A stretch of DNA of 35,957 bases from Cryomorphaceae bacterium (lineage in GTDB: Bacteria > Bacteroidota > Bacteroidia > Flavobacteriales > Flavobacteriaceae), in contig QOPZ01000006.1 in the NCBI GenBank assembly GCA_003331885.1, positions 1 through 35,957 of the forward strand. The letters run 5' to 3'. Below, one piece after another: positions 14,675 to 22,893 of the stretch (position 1 is its first letter; every line of letters begins with the position of its first letter). The position numbers and the translations under genes are program-made. Below the pieces are notes generated by a model. It saw only the letters and a list, made by a program, of their open reading frames with translations, was not told the origin of the DNA and did no database searches.

Positions 14675-16429
14675 ATTTTCAGATTCTTTAAACTGATATT
14701 CAAATAACTTCTTATAATATCCTCTATTAATATTTATCAATTCTTGATGAGTTCCAACTTCCTTTATTTCACCATTTTCAAGATAGATTATTTTGTCAGA
14801 ATTGAGGATAGTAGATAACCTATGGGCAATTATAATGGAAGTTTTATCGGCAATAATTTTATTGGTAGCATATTGGATCAATTGTTCAGTTTTTGAATCA
14901 ATTGAAGATGTAGCTTCATCTAAAATTAAAATCTTGGGATTCGAAACGTAAGCTCTTAAAAATGAAATTAGTTGTCTCTGACCTTCAGATAACATTACTC
15001 CTCTTTCCTTAACATTGTAATCAAATCCACCAGGTAATTTTTTTATAAAATCAAATATACCAATCTCTTTTGCAGCATTTTCTACTTCAATTCTTGATAT
15101 TGATTTATTAAAAAGAGAAATATTATTATAAATGGAATCTGCAAAAAGAAAAATGTCCTGAGAAACTAAAGAAACCTGAGACCTTAAATTTTTTAATGAA
15201 AACTTTTTTATATCAGTTCCATCTATAATTATTTTACCATTATTTAAATCATAAAATCTTAAAATAAGTTTTATAATAGTTGATTTTCCCGATCCAGTAG
15301 GTCCTACAATTGCTACTTTTTCTCCCGGCTCTATTTTAATAGAAACATTTTTTAGTACATTATTATTTTTTACGTAAGAAAAAGTTGCTTTTTCAAAAAC
15401 TATCTTTCCTATAATTGACTTTGATTTGTTTGAATATAAATCCTTAACAAATTCATTTGTATCTAAAATATTAAAAACTCTATTTGCAGCAACCATCCCC
15501 ATCTGAAGGGTGTTAAATTTATCTGCTATTTGTCTTAATGGTCTAAAAAGCATCTGAGATAACTGAATAAACAAAAAGACAGTACCTAAAGTAATTGAGT
15601 TTTCAACTCCAATATTATTAAATCCTGCATACCATACAATTAAACCAATAGTTATTGATGTAGATATTTCAGCAATTGGAAAAAAAATTGAATTGTACCA
15701 TACTGTTTTTAACCATGCTACTTTATGTCTCTCATTTATTTTTTTAAAATTTTCATATTCTATTTTTTGTCTATTAAAAATTTGTATTTCTTTCATTCCA
15801 GACAATCTTTCCTGAACAAAAGAATTTAAATTAGCAACCTCATTTCTTACATGATTAAATGCTACTTTCATAGCCATTTGAAACAATCTTGTAGCTATTA
15901 TAATGAATGGAAGAATTAAAAATATAATGAGAGATAATTTTATGCTTAAAATTACCATTACAGTTAAAACAGAAAACATTAAAATTAAATCAGCTATTAT
16001 CATAAATAGTCCTTGACTAAAAATACTAGCAATAGTTTCCATGTCATTGACTGTTCTAGTAACTAATCTTCCTACAGACGATTTATTGTAATATGACATT
16101 CTAAATGAAATTATTTTAGAGAATAATTTTGTTCTAATATCAAATACAACTTTTTGACCTAATAAATTAGTAAAATAAACAAATAGGAATTGAAAAAGAA
16201 CTTGAAAAAGAAGAACAGCAATCATTATAGAAATAATTGTAATTAAACCATTGAAATTCTTTAATGTTATGTAATCATCAACAGCAATCTTTAATAAATA
16301 TTGATTCATTATTGAAAAAAAGGAAATTAACATAGCTGCTAGGGAGACAAAAATAAAATTAAACTTATATGGCTTTACATATTTAATTAGCCTAGCAAAC
16401 AATTTAAAATTAAATTTTTTCTTATCCAT
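14657..16429 (-). CDS. ABC exporter, fused permease and ATPase (MsbA/multidrug type)
   Basis: A 590-residue half-transporter that works as a dimer in the inner membrane. Six transmembrane helices occupy about residues 20-310. The nucleotide-binding domain has Walker A 'GPTGSGKST' (376-384), the Q-loop 'SLVSQDIFLF', signature 'LSEGQRQL' (480-487; E in place of the usual G), Walker B 'ILILDEATSSID' and the switch 'IIAHRLS'. The substrate could be a lipid or drug; an MsbA-type lipid flippase role cannot be decided from sequence. It overlaps truA by 8 bases upstream and cdaA by 18 bases at its end. Confidence 0.92.
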   Translation of the reverse strand: MDKKKFNFKLFARLIKYVKPYKFNFIFVSLAAMLISFFSIMNQYLLKIAVDDYITLKNFNGLITIISIMIAVLLFQVLFQFLFVYFTNLLGQKVVFDIRTKLFSKIISFRMSYYNKSSVGRLVTRTVNDMETIASIFSQGLFMIIADLILMFSVLTVMVILSIKLSLIIFLILPFIIIATRLFQMAMKVAFNHVRNEVANLNSFVQERLSGMKEIQIFNRQKIEYENFKKINERHKVAWLKTVWYNSIFFPIAEISTSITIGLIVWYAGFNNIGVENSITLGTVFLFIQLSQMLFRPLRQIADKFNTLQMGMVAANRVFNILDTNEFVKDLYSNKSKSIIGKIVFEKATFSYVKNNNVLKNVSIKIEPGEKVAIVGPTGSGKSTIIKLILRFYDLNNGKIIIDGTDIKKFSLKNLRSQVSLVSQDIFLFADSIYNNISLFNKSISRIEVENAAKEIGIFDFIKKLPGGFDYNVKERGVMLSEGQRQLISFLRAYVSNPKILILDEATSSIDSKTEQLIQYATNKIIADKTSIIIAHRLSTILNSDKIIYLENGEIKEVGTHQELININRGYYKKLFEYQFKESENLKKVI

Positions 16430-17177
16430 TCTTTAAAATTTCAACCCAATTATATTCAATTTTTTTTAAAAAAAGTGCATGCGCGGGAACAGAATAACCT
16501 GCCAATTTCCTGTCTCTTTTTTTAACTATTGATTCAAATTCTTGCAGAGAAATTTTATCTAAACCTACTTCAATTAATGTACCAACAATTGCTCTAACCA
16601 TATTTCTTAAAAATCTATCTGCTTTTATTTTAAAAACAAATACTTCGTTTATTATTTCCCATTTAGCATATAAAATATTACAATTATAAGTTTTTACATC
16701 ACTTTTTGACTTCGAGAAACATTTAAAGTCATTATAATCCAAGAGAATATCAGAGCATAAATTCATTTTTTTTAAATCTAAACTGTTTTTAAAAAAATAA
16801 ATTTTATTTATTTGGAAAGGGTTTTTCTTATTTGTAATATGATATTCATAAGATCTTGAAATAGCATCAAATCTTGCATGAGCATCATTTTTAACCATTA
16901 TTAAATCATTTATCACAATCTCTTTAGGCAAGAAAGAATTGAGCTTGTAAATAAGCTCATTACTATTAATAATTTTAGAATTAAAATCAAAGTGTGCAAA
17001 CATTTGATTAGCATGAACACCTGAATCAGTTCTACCTGCACCAATTAATTTTATTTTTGAATTAAGGATTTTAGACATACAGTTTTCTAAAACTTCTTGA
17101 ATCGTAATAGCATTTGGCTGTATTTGCCATCCATGGTAACCGGTTCCTAAATACGAAATTTCAATAAAATATCTCAA
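16422..17177 (-). CDS. truA: tRNA pseudouridine synthase A
   Basis: TruA isomerises uridines 38-40 in the anticodon arm of tRNAs. The 251 residues contain 'ISYLGTGYHGWQIQP', the catalytic Asp in 'GAGRTDSGVHANQMFAHF', 'RFDAISRSYEYHI', 'FLRNMVRAIVGTLIEVG' and 'AGYSVPAHALFL'. The start is TTG at 17175-17177; the preceding in-frame codon is a stop and no ATG lies nearby that keeps the first strand. Its promoter interlocks with that of the divergent phosphoesterase gene. Translation probably couples to the ABC exporter through an 8-base overlap. Confidence 0.95.
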   Translation of the reverse strand: MRYFIEISYLGTGYHGWQIQPNAITIQEVLENCMSKILNSKIKLIGAGRTDSGVHANQMFAHFDFNSKIINSNELIYKLNSFLPKEIVINDLIMVKNDAHARFDAISRSYEYHITNKKNPFQINKIYFFKNSLDLKKMNLCSDILLDYNDFKCFSKSKSDVKTYNCNILYAKWEIINEVFVFKIKADRFLRNMVRAIVGTLIEVGLDKISLQEFESIVKKRDRKLAGYSVPAHALFLKKIEYNWVEILKNG

Positions 17178-17185
17178 TTAAAGCC

Positions 17186-17193
17186 TAGATTTG
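17186..17193 (+). promoter_or_regulatory. -7 element for the phosphoesterase gene
   Basis: TAGATTTG matches TAnnTTTG exactly, 36 bases before the TTG start at 17230. It lies inside the region the truA promoter would transcribe, so the two promoters face and overlap each other. A -33 element is not clear. Confidence 0.45.
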
Positions 17194-17201
17194 TAAATTA
17201 T

Positions 17202-17229
17202 CAAAGATAAGTAATAACAATATAACCAA
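17202..17229 (-). promoter_or_regulatory. truA promoter
   Basis: On the minus strand, a TTG (17227-17229) and TATCTTTG (17202-17209) are 17 bases apart, a good Bacteroidota -33/-7 pair. Transcription would start near 17196, about 19 bases before the truA TTG start. Confidence 0.55.
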
Positions 17230-17736
17230 TTGAAAAAAATTCTTCTTATATCAGATACTCATGGATACATTGATGATGTTATTTTAAAGTATGCAAAAAA
17301 AGCTGATTTAGTTATTCATGCTGGTGACATTGGTGATATTAATGTAATTGATAGCTTATCAAAAGTGTCAAACCTAAGAGCAGTTTATGGAAATATCGAT
17401 AGTGCTGAAATCAGGTCAATTACAAATGAAAATGAACTATTAAATATTGAGGGATTTAAAATATTGACAACTCATATTGCAGGGAAACAACCAAACTATA
17501 ACTCCAGAGTAAAAAAAATAATTAACAAAGAATATCCAGATATACTAATTTATGGTCATTCTCATATTCTAAAAGTAGAAAATGATAAAAAGAATAATAT
17601 ACTATGTATTAATCCTGGTGCTGCTGGAAAGCATGGTTTTCATAAGAAAAGAACTATGATAAGGTTTAATTTAAACAAAAAAAAGATTGAAAATATGGAG
17701 ATTGTAGATTTGGGTAATAGGTCAAGCCTATCTTAA
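17230..17736 (+). CDS. YfcE/MJ0936-type metallophosphoesterase
   Basis: A 168-residue calcineurin-like phosphoesterase with the full two-metal site: 'ISDTHG', 'IHAGDIGD', 'YGNID', 'THIAG' and 'YGHSHI'. 'NPGAAGKHG' is the family's C-terminal block. Relatives hydrolyse phosphodiesters in vitro; the physiological substrate is unknown. The start is TTG at 17230-17232, the only start in front of the first beta strand 'KKILLISDTHG'. It is divergent from truA and its end overlaps the convergent DUF4293 gene by 9 bases. Confidence 0.9.
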   Translation: MKKILLISDTHGYIDDVILKYAKKADLVIHAGDIGDINVIDSLSKVSNLRAVYGNIDSAEIRSITNENELLNIEGFKILTTHIAGKQPNYNSRVKKIINKEYPDILIYGHSHILKVENDKKNNILCINPGAAGKHGFHKKRTMIRFNLNKKKIENMEIVDLGNRSSLS

Positions 17737-18132
17737 TCTGTTGGATGAATCAATAATTGACTTATCCTTACTAATTGCCTTGTGTGATAAATAAACCAAA
17801 ATAAAAGAAATAATAAAATAGAAAAGACCTAAATCTTTTAGTGATTGACTTATTGATCTCTCATCAAAAAAATTGAACAATCCAAAAATCAAAATGAATC
17901 CAACAAGTTTTAATATTATAAGTTGAATTTTTTGATATCTAAATAAAAAAACATTTAATAATATTAAAGATGAAATGATTTCAGAAAAATAGTATTCATT
18001 CAAATATATTCTAAAGTGACCAAAGTAACTTTCTGAGTTTGACATGGATAAATTACTGTCAATTGAAAAAATTAAAAACAAATTTATTGTTAAGATCATT
18101 AACATATAAAGCGATTGAATTCTTTGTATCAC
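17728..18132 (-). CDS. DUF4293 membrane protein
   Basis: A 134-residue integral membrane protein with about four hydrophobic helices, matching DUF4293 by its N-terminus 'MIQRIQSLYMLM'. Function is unknown. The start codon is GTG (18130-18132). It sits head-to-head with rho, the usual place for this family in Bacteroidota, and overlaps the phosphoesterase gene by 9 bases at its end. Confidence 0.8.
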   Translation of the reverse strand: MIQRIQSLYMLMILTINLFLIFSIDSNLSMSNSESYFGHFRIYLNEYYFSEIISSLILLNVFLFRYQKIQLIILKLVGFILIFGLFNFFDERSISQSLKDLGLFYFIISFILVYLSHKAISKDKSIIDSSNRLR

Positions 18133-18186
18133 ACTAAAAATTTTACAGATAAAAATATTGTTTTTTATCTATAAATAAAAATATTG

Positions 18187-18194
18187 TATATTTG
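18187..18194 (+). promoter_or_regulatory. -7 element of the rho promoter
   Basis: TATATTTG, an exact consensus match, 50 bases before the rho ATG. Transcription should start near 18200, inside the inverted repeat 18197-18226. The nearest upstream TTG (18158-18160) is 26 bases away, farther than usual. Confidence 0.6.
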
Positions 18195-18196
18195 CA

Positions 18197-18226
18197 TTGC
18201 TATCAAAAAAACTTTCCAGATAGCAA
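18197..18226 (+). promoter_or_regulatory. Inverted repeat at the rho transcription start and leader
   Basis: TTGCTATC and GATAGCAA form perfect 8-base arms around a 14-base loop, 18 bases before the rho start codon. Because transcription probably starts near 18200, the left arm may be only partly transcribed. It could therefore be either a leader hairpin or a DNA operator. Confidence 0.5.
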
Positions 18227-18244
18227 ACATCACGATTTTAAATT

Positions 18245-19609
18245 ATGTCAGATATAAAAGATTTAAACAAAAAAAAGATTTCAGAGCTAATTGTTATAGC
18301 AAAAGAATTAGGAGTTGAATCTACTGGTAAAAAAGATGAAATAATTAAAAACATTATCGATTATCATCTAAAAAATGAAAATAAAAAGGATTTAACTAAG
18401 AAAGATCCAATAAAAAAAGAGATTAAGAATAAACCTTTTGAAAGAAGTCATAATAAAGATGCAAGAAATCGATATAAAGCACCTGATTTTGAATTTGATG
18501 GAATTATAGAATCTGAGGGTGTACTTGATATTATGCAAGAAGGATATGGATTTTTAAGATCTTCAGACTATAATTATTTAAGTTCTCCGGATGATATTTA
18601 TGTTTCACAGTCTCAAGTAAGGTTATTTGGCTTAAAAACTGGTGATACTGTTTTGGGTCAAGTTAGACCTCCAAAAGAAGGGGAAAAATATTTTCCATTG
18701 ATAAAAGTGAGTAAAATAAATGGACTTAGTCCAGATGTTGTTCGTGATAGAGTATCTTTTCAACATTTAACACCATTATTCCCTGAGGAAAAGTTTAATA
18801 TAGCTGATAAAGAAAGTAGTATTTCAACTAGAATTATGGATCTTTTTTCTCCCATTGGTAAGGGACAAAGAGGTATGATTGTTTCTCAGCCTAAGACTGG
18901 AAAAACAATGTTATTAAAAGATGTTGCAAATGCTATAGCAGCAAATCATCCAGAAGTATATCAAATTATACTACTTATTGATGAAAGGCCTGAGGAAGTA
19001 ACTGATATGCAAAGGAATGTAAAAGGTGAAGTAGTTGCATCCACATTTGATGAACCAGCTGATAGGCATGTAAGAGTAGCAAATATTGTTTTATCTAAAG
19101 CCAAAAGACTAGTAGAATGTGGTCATGATGTTGTTATTCTTTTAGATTCAATAACAAGATTAGCTAGAGCTTATAATACAGTTCAGCCCGCATCTGGAAA
19201 AATTTTAAGTGGTGGTGTTGATGCGAATGCCTTACATAAACCAAAAAGATTTTTTGGTGCTGCTAGAAATATTGAAGGTGGAGGTTCACTTTCAATAATA
19301 GCAACAGCTTTGACCGAAACTGGTTCAAAAATGGATGAAGTAATTTTTGAAGAATTCAAAGGAACTGGAAATATGGAACTTCAATTAGATAGAAGAATTT
19401 CTAACAGAAGAATTTTCCCAGCTATTGATTTAGTCTCATCAAGTACAAGAAGAGATGATCTACTGTTAGATGAAAATACAGTTCAAAGGATGTGGATTAT
19501 GAGAAAATACCTAGCAGATATGAATCCAGTTGAAGCAATGGAATTTGTTGCTGATAAAATTAAAAAAACACTAAATAATGAAGAGTTTTTAATTTCTATG
19601 AACTCTTAG
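18245..19609 (+). CDS. rho: Transcription termination factor Rho
   Basis: Rho is the hexameric RNA helicase that ends transcripts without intrinsic terminators. The 454 residues start with a Rho-N helical domain (8-42), then a Lys-rich linker (43-80) that is short compared with the long insert of many Bacteroidota Rho proteins. The RNA-binding cold-shock domain follows with RNP1 'GYGFLRS' (100-106). The ATPase core has Walker A 'PKTGKT' (216-221), '[11 protein letters not shown]', Walker B '[16 protein letters not shown]' and '[12 protein letters not shown]'. Its last 14 bases overlap the end of rpsT. Its leader carries an inverted repeat that may control it. Most convergent genes here lack intrinsic terminators, so Rho may matter a great deal. 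Confidence 0.97.
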   Translation: MSDIKDLNKKKISELIVIAKELGVESTGKKDEIIKNIIDYHLKNENKKDLTKKDPIKKEIKNKPFERSHNKDARNRYKAPDFEFDGIIESEGVLDIMQEGYGFLRSSDYNYLSSPDDIYVSQSQVRLFGLKTGDTVLGQVRPPKEGEKYFPLIKVSKINGLSPDVVRDRVSFQHLTPLFPEEKFNIADKESSISTRIMDLFSPIGKGQRGMIVSQPKTGKTMLLKDVANAIAANHPEVYQIILLIDERPEEVTDMQRNVKGEVVASTFDEPADRHVRVANIVLSKAKRLVECGHDVVILLDSITRLARAYNTVQPASGKILSGGVDANALHKPKRFFGAARNIEGGGSLSIIATALTETGSKMDEVIFEEFKGTGNMELQLDRRISNRRIFPAIDLVSSSTRRDDLLLDENTVQRMWIMRKYLADMNPVEAMEFVADKIKKTLNNEEFLISMNS

Positions 19610-19898
19610 CTTTTGCTTTAACCTTACTTTTTGAAGAACTTTTAGCCTTAAGTGAATTTACATGCTTGGAAAGCTTAGATTTTAAATTTGCAGACTTGTT
19701 CTTGTGAATAATATTATTCTTAGCTAGCTTATCTAATAAAGAAGTAACATTAACTAGCAATTTTTCAGCCTCTTTTTTATCACTAGAGTCTTTTAATGTT
19801 TTTATAGCATTACGAGTTGTTTTATGCTGTAAACGGTTTTTTAAATTTCTAGTATTCGTCTGTCTTATTCTTTTTAATGCTGATTTATGATTTGCCAT
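19596..19898 (-). CDS. rpsT: 30S ribosomal protein S20
   Basis: S20 binds 16S rRNA in the small subunit. '[23 protein letters not shown]' and the Lys/Arg-rich helices identify it. It has 100 residues, longer than the usual ~85, because of a C-terminal tail of Lys, Ser and Ala ('[14 protein letters not shown]'). The tail's last codons lie antisense to the final codons of rho (14-base overlap). A -7 element TATATTTG lies at 19925-19932, about 27 bases upstream of the ATG. Confidence 0.96.
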   Translation of the reverse strand: MANHKSALKRIRQTNTRNLKNRLQHKTTRNAIKTLKDSSDKKEAEKLLVNVTSLLDKLAKNNIIHKNKSANLKSKLSKHVNSLKAKSSSKSKVKAKAKSS

Positions 19899-19924
19899 AA
19901 TTAATCTACTTTTTTTAAGCCTCG

Positions 19925-19932
19925 CAAATATA
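19925..19932 (-). promoter_or_regulatory. -7 element of the rpsT promoter
   Basis: TATATTTG on the minus strand, exact consensus, with a TTG on the same strand (19948-19950) 15 bases upstream, slightly short for a -33 element. The leader would be about 20 bases. Confidence 0.55.
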
Positions 19933-20036
19933 ATAGTTTTTTATTTACAATTAAAAACTTTAAATCATGTAAAATATTTTAAAATAAAAAATTGAATGTA
20001 AGTAAATGATAAGTTTTAAACTTTTAATAAAAGTAG

Positions 20037-20108
20037 TAGCCCGTAGGGGAATCGAACCCCTCTTACCAGGATGAAAACCTGGCGTCCTAGCCGATAGACG
20101 AACGGGCC
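20037..20108 (-). tRNA. tRNA-Glu (TTC)
   Basis: The minus strand folds into a complete cloverleaf. The acceptor is GGCCCGT/ACGGGCT with a G-U first pair. The anticodon stem is CCAGG/CCTGG with loop TTTTCAT, so the anticodon is TTC. The T arm is AGGGG-TTCGATT-CCCCT. CCA is not encoded. It lies between proS and rpsT, all on the minus strand. Confidence 0.97.
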
Positions 20109-20124
20109 AGAAAAATTAACCGTG

Positions 20125-20156
20125 CAAATTTATACAAAGCAAATAAACATCCAAAA
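20125..20156 (-). promoter_or_regulatory. tRNA-Glu promoter
   Basis: On the minus strand a TTTTG -33 element (20152-20156) and a TAAATTTG -7 element (20125-20132) are 19 bases apart, the best -33/-7 pair in the window. The -7 element ends 16 bases before the mature tRNA. Confidence 0.65.
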
Positions 20157-20171
20157 TATTAATTGTCAAAT

Positions 20172-21644
20172 TTAATATGATCTTGCAAAATAAACTCTGC
20201 ACTCGGATTTTCTTCCAGATATGATACACTTACCTGAATCATTTTTTTCAAAAGGAATAGTTCTAATAGTTGCTTTTGTTTCTTTTTTAATTTTCTCTTC
20301 AGACTCACTTGTTCCATCCCAATGTGCAAGAACAAAACCCCCTTCTTCAATCATCTTTTTAAATTCCTGATAATTATTTGCAATATTGATATTATCATTC
20401 ATGAATTTTTGAGACTTTTTTAATAATTCATTTTGTATATCAACAATTAAAAATTCAATTTCATTATTAACTTCAGAAAAATTTATATTTTTCTTTATCA
20501 TTTTATCTCGTCTAAAAATTTCTAAAGTTTTTTGTTCTAAATCTCTTTGACCTACCGTAATCCTAATTGGGACTCCCTTTATTTCATGTTCATTAAACTT
20601 ATAACCAGGTTTAAAATTAAGTCTATTATCAAACTTTACAGAATAACCATTATTTCTTATTTCGTTTAATAGAGGTTTAATATATTCTGAAATTTCATTT
20701 AATTCATCTTCAGATTTGAAAATAGGAATAATTACTACCTGATAGGGTGCCAATTTTGGTGGTAAAACCAACCCATTATCATCTCCATGACTCATTATCA
20801 AGGCACCCATTAACCTTGTAGAGACCCCCCATGATGTAGCCCAAACATGGTCTAATTTACCATCTTTGTCGGCAAATTTTACATCAAATGCTTTAGCAAA
20901 GTTTTGACCCAAAAAATGAGATGTTCCTGCTTGTAATGCTTTTCCATCTTGCATTAAAGATTCTATACAATAGGTCTCTTCTGCACCTGCAAATTTTTCA
21001 GATTCAGATTTTAGGCCAGAAAGAACAGAAATACCCATGAAATTTTCCACAAAATTAGCATACAAATCAACAATTAATTTTGTTTCATCTAAAGCTTCTT
21101 TTTTAGTAGCATGAGCAGTATGACCTTCTTGCCATAAAAATTCAGATGTTCTTAAAAATAATCTAGTTCTCATTTCCCATCTTACTACATTTGCCCACTG
21201 ATTTAAAAGAATAGGTAAATCTCTGTAAGACTGAATCCAATTCTTATATGTTCTCCAAATTATTGCTTCACTAGTTGGTCTTACAATTAATTCTTCATCC
21301 AACTTAGAGTTTTCATCTACTTTTAACTTTCCTGGATTTTTCTCATCATTTTTCAATCTGTAGTGGGTAACAACAGCACATTCTTTTGCAAATCCTTCAG
21401 CATTTTTTTCTTCTGCTTCGAAAAGACTTTTAGGAACAAATAATGGGAAGTAAGCATTATAGTGACCTGTCTCTTTGAACTTTAAATCCAATTCTTGTTG
21501 AATTTTTTCCCAAATCGCATATCCATATGGCTTAATAACCATACATCCACGAACACTAGAGGTCTCGGCTAAGTCAGCCATAACAACTAACTCGTTGTAC
21601 CATTTTGAATAATTTTCACTTCTTTTTGTTAATTTATTAAACAT
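20172..21644 (-). CDS. proS: Prolyl-tRNA synthetase (archaeal/eukaryotic-type)
   Basis: ProS charges tRNA-Pro with proline. The 490 residues lack the editing insert of E. coli-type ProS and have the C-terminal zinc-domain-like extension of the archaeal/eukaryotic type, common in Bacteroidota. Visible blocks are '[20 protein letters not shown]', motif 2 '[15 protein letters not shown]', '[23 protein letters not shown]', motif 3 '[18 protein letters not shown]' and 'IRITVGQRD'. The tail ends in 'ARSY', with a Tyr terminus as in this class. The gene is divergent from the Tyr/Gly-rich lipoprotein gene. Confidence 0.96.
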   Translation of the reverse strand: MFNKLTKRSENYSKWYNELVVMADLAETSSVRGCMVIKPYGYAIWEKIQQELDLKFKETGHYNAYFPLFVPKSLFEAEEKNAEGFAKECAVVTHYRLKNDEKNPGKLKVDENSKLDEELIVRPTSEAIIWRTYKNWIQSYRDLPILLNQWANVVRWEMRTRLFLRTSEFLWQEGHTAHATKKEALDETKLIVDLYANFVENFMGISVLSGLKSESEKFAGAEETYCIESLMQDGKALQAGTSHFLGQNFAKAFDVKFADKDGKLDHVWATSWGVSTRLMGALIMSHGDDNGLVLPPKLAPYQVVIIPIFKSEDELNEISEYIKPLLNEIRNNGYSVKFDNRLNFKPGYKFNEHEIKGVPIRITVGQRDLEQKTLEIFRRDKMIKKNINFSEVNNEIEFLIVDIQNELLKKSQKFMNDNINIANNYQEFKKMIEEGGFVLAHWDGTSESEEKIKKETKATIRTIPFEKNDSGKCIISGRKSECRVYFARSY

Positions 21645-21650
21645 ATCCTA

Positions 21651-21678
21651 TTTGGCACAAATTTTGTTTCTATATTTA
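21651..21678 (+). promoter_or_regulatory. Candidate promoter of the lipoprotein-FadL operon
   Basis: A TTG (21651-21653) lies 17 bases before TATATTTA (21671-21678), which differs from TAnnTTTG only in the last base. The ATG at 21700 is 22 bases further. The palindrome ACAAATTTTGT (21658-21668) lies between the two elements and might be an operator. Confidence 0.4.
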
Positions 21679-21699
21679 TGTAACAAAAATATATTAATA

Positions 21700-22890
21700 A
21701 TGCCATTCAGCAAATTATATTCACATCTTAATCTTTTTCTAATTAATATAGTATTATTATTGTTAGCAGGGTGTGGATCATTCAACTCATCAAGTTTAGT
21801 TTCATCTGATGGTATTTACAGTAATGAATCCAATAAAGAAAATAGTACATCAAAATATTATGAAAACTATTTTAAAGACAAAGCTCTTGAACTTGAAAAT
21901 GATTTTGTTTTTAATGATTCTTTAATTTCTAATAATGAATTTATTACATCAAATGATATAAATTATTCTTCAAGCAATCCATCTTGGGGGGATATTCCAA
22001 ACTCTGTTGACTATGTTATCGATTATTACCCATACAGAAACAGGTTTTTTGGTTATAATTACGGTTATGGCTATGGAGGTTATTATGGAATGTATCCATA
22101 TTACGGTTACTGGAATCCAGGTTATTCATATTATTCGATGAGGAATTGGTACAGGTACGGATGGATGAGTGGTTACTATCCATTTTATTATAATTTTTAC
22201 CCATACAACTGGTTTGGTAGAACAATGCCTTTTGGGTACAGAAATAGATATTCTTCTTATGGCTCATATGGAAATAGTCCTTATGACAATTATCTTAATA
22301 GAGATTATAACAATAATGTTTCTTACAATAAAGGAAGAAGAGGAAGTGCATCAAATGTTGTTGTTTATGGTAATGGAACTAGAACATCGGTCGATAAAGA
22401 TTTAGATAAAAATAAAGTTACAAACGTTAATGTTGGAAGATCTTACAGTAAAGACACTGATAATTCTAATAATAATGTTTTAAGAATAAGAACATACCAA
22501 GATTTTGTCAAAAGTTCTAATACATCAAAACCAATTGAGCGAAATAGAATTTACAGCAGACCTGAGGGTGGTGTAGTAAAATCAGGTTCTGGATCTAGTT
22601 CAAATACCAACAAAGACTCTGGTAGAAAATATTACAGTAACCCAACAAATTCAAATAATCAAACAAAATCAAATTGGGGATTGAGTGGTAGAAATTTTAA
22701 TTCATCTTCTTCAAATGGTAGTGTAAGAAGTTATAGTAATCCAAGTACATCATCGCAGACCAGAAGCAGTTACAGTTCCCCATCAAGAAGCTCATCTACA
22801 AGTTATTCTAGACCTCCTGTTATGTCATCATCTAGTAGTTCCTCATCAAGTAGTAGCTCATCGTCAGGATCTAGTAGAGGCTCAAGATAA
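21700..22890 (+). CDS. Tyr/Gly/Ser-rich lipoprotein of unknown function
   Basis: A 396-residue predicted outer-membrane lipoprotein. The signal ends in lipobox 'LLLLAGC' with Cys25. A Ser/Asn-rich region follows, then a Tyr/Gly/Trp/Pro-rich stretch (about 110-190) with repeats like 'YGYGYGGYYGMYPYYGY', and a long Ser/Asn-rich, Arg-containing tail ending in a run of serines. Similar flavobacterial proteins next to proS have, from memory, been loosely labelled vitellogenin-like; I give that no weight. ATG 21700 is preferred over TTG 21652, which would put 16 odd residues before the signal. The FadL-like gene follows after two tandem stops. A surface or low-complexity adhesive role is possible but unproven. 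Confidence 0.8.
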   Translation: MPFSKLYSHLNLFLINIVLLLLAGCGSFNSSSLVSSDGIYSNESNKENSTSKYYENYFKDKALELENDFVFNDSLISNNEFITSNDINYSSSNPSWGDIPNSVDYVIDYYPYRNRFFGYNYGYGYGGYYGMYPYYGYWNPGYSYYSMRNWYRYGWMSGYYPFYYNFYPYNWFGRTMPFGYRNRYSSYGSYGNSPYDNYLNRDYNNNVSYNKGRRGSASNVVVYGNGTRTSVDKDLDKNKVTNVNVGRSYSKDTDNSNNNVLRIRTYQDFVKSSNTSKPIERNRIYSRPEGGVVKSGSGSSSNTNKDSGRKYYSNPTNSNNQTKSNWGLSGRNFNSSSSNGSVRSYSNPSTSSQTRSSYSSPSRSSSTSYSRPPVMSSSSSSSSSSSSSSGSSRGSR

Positions 22891-22893
22891 TAA

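Noticed and set aside
21652-21699. TTG start for the Tyr/Gly-rich lipoprotein
   Set aside because: It would add 16 residues before the lipoprotein signal and overlap the promoter; ATG 21700 gives a standard signal peptide.
22016-22405. Open frames on either strand within the Tyr/Gly-rich gene (Asn/Ser/His-rich products)
   Set aside because: They are shadows of the biased codon use of the real gene, with no family match and no initiation context.
22820-22890. Serine-codon run at the end of the lipoprotein gene as a phase-variable repeat
   Set aside because: The codons are mixed (TCA, TCT, AGT, AGC, TCC, TCG), so there is no uniform repeat unit long enough for slippage.
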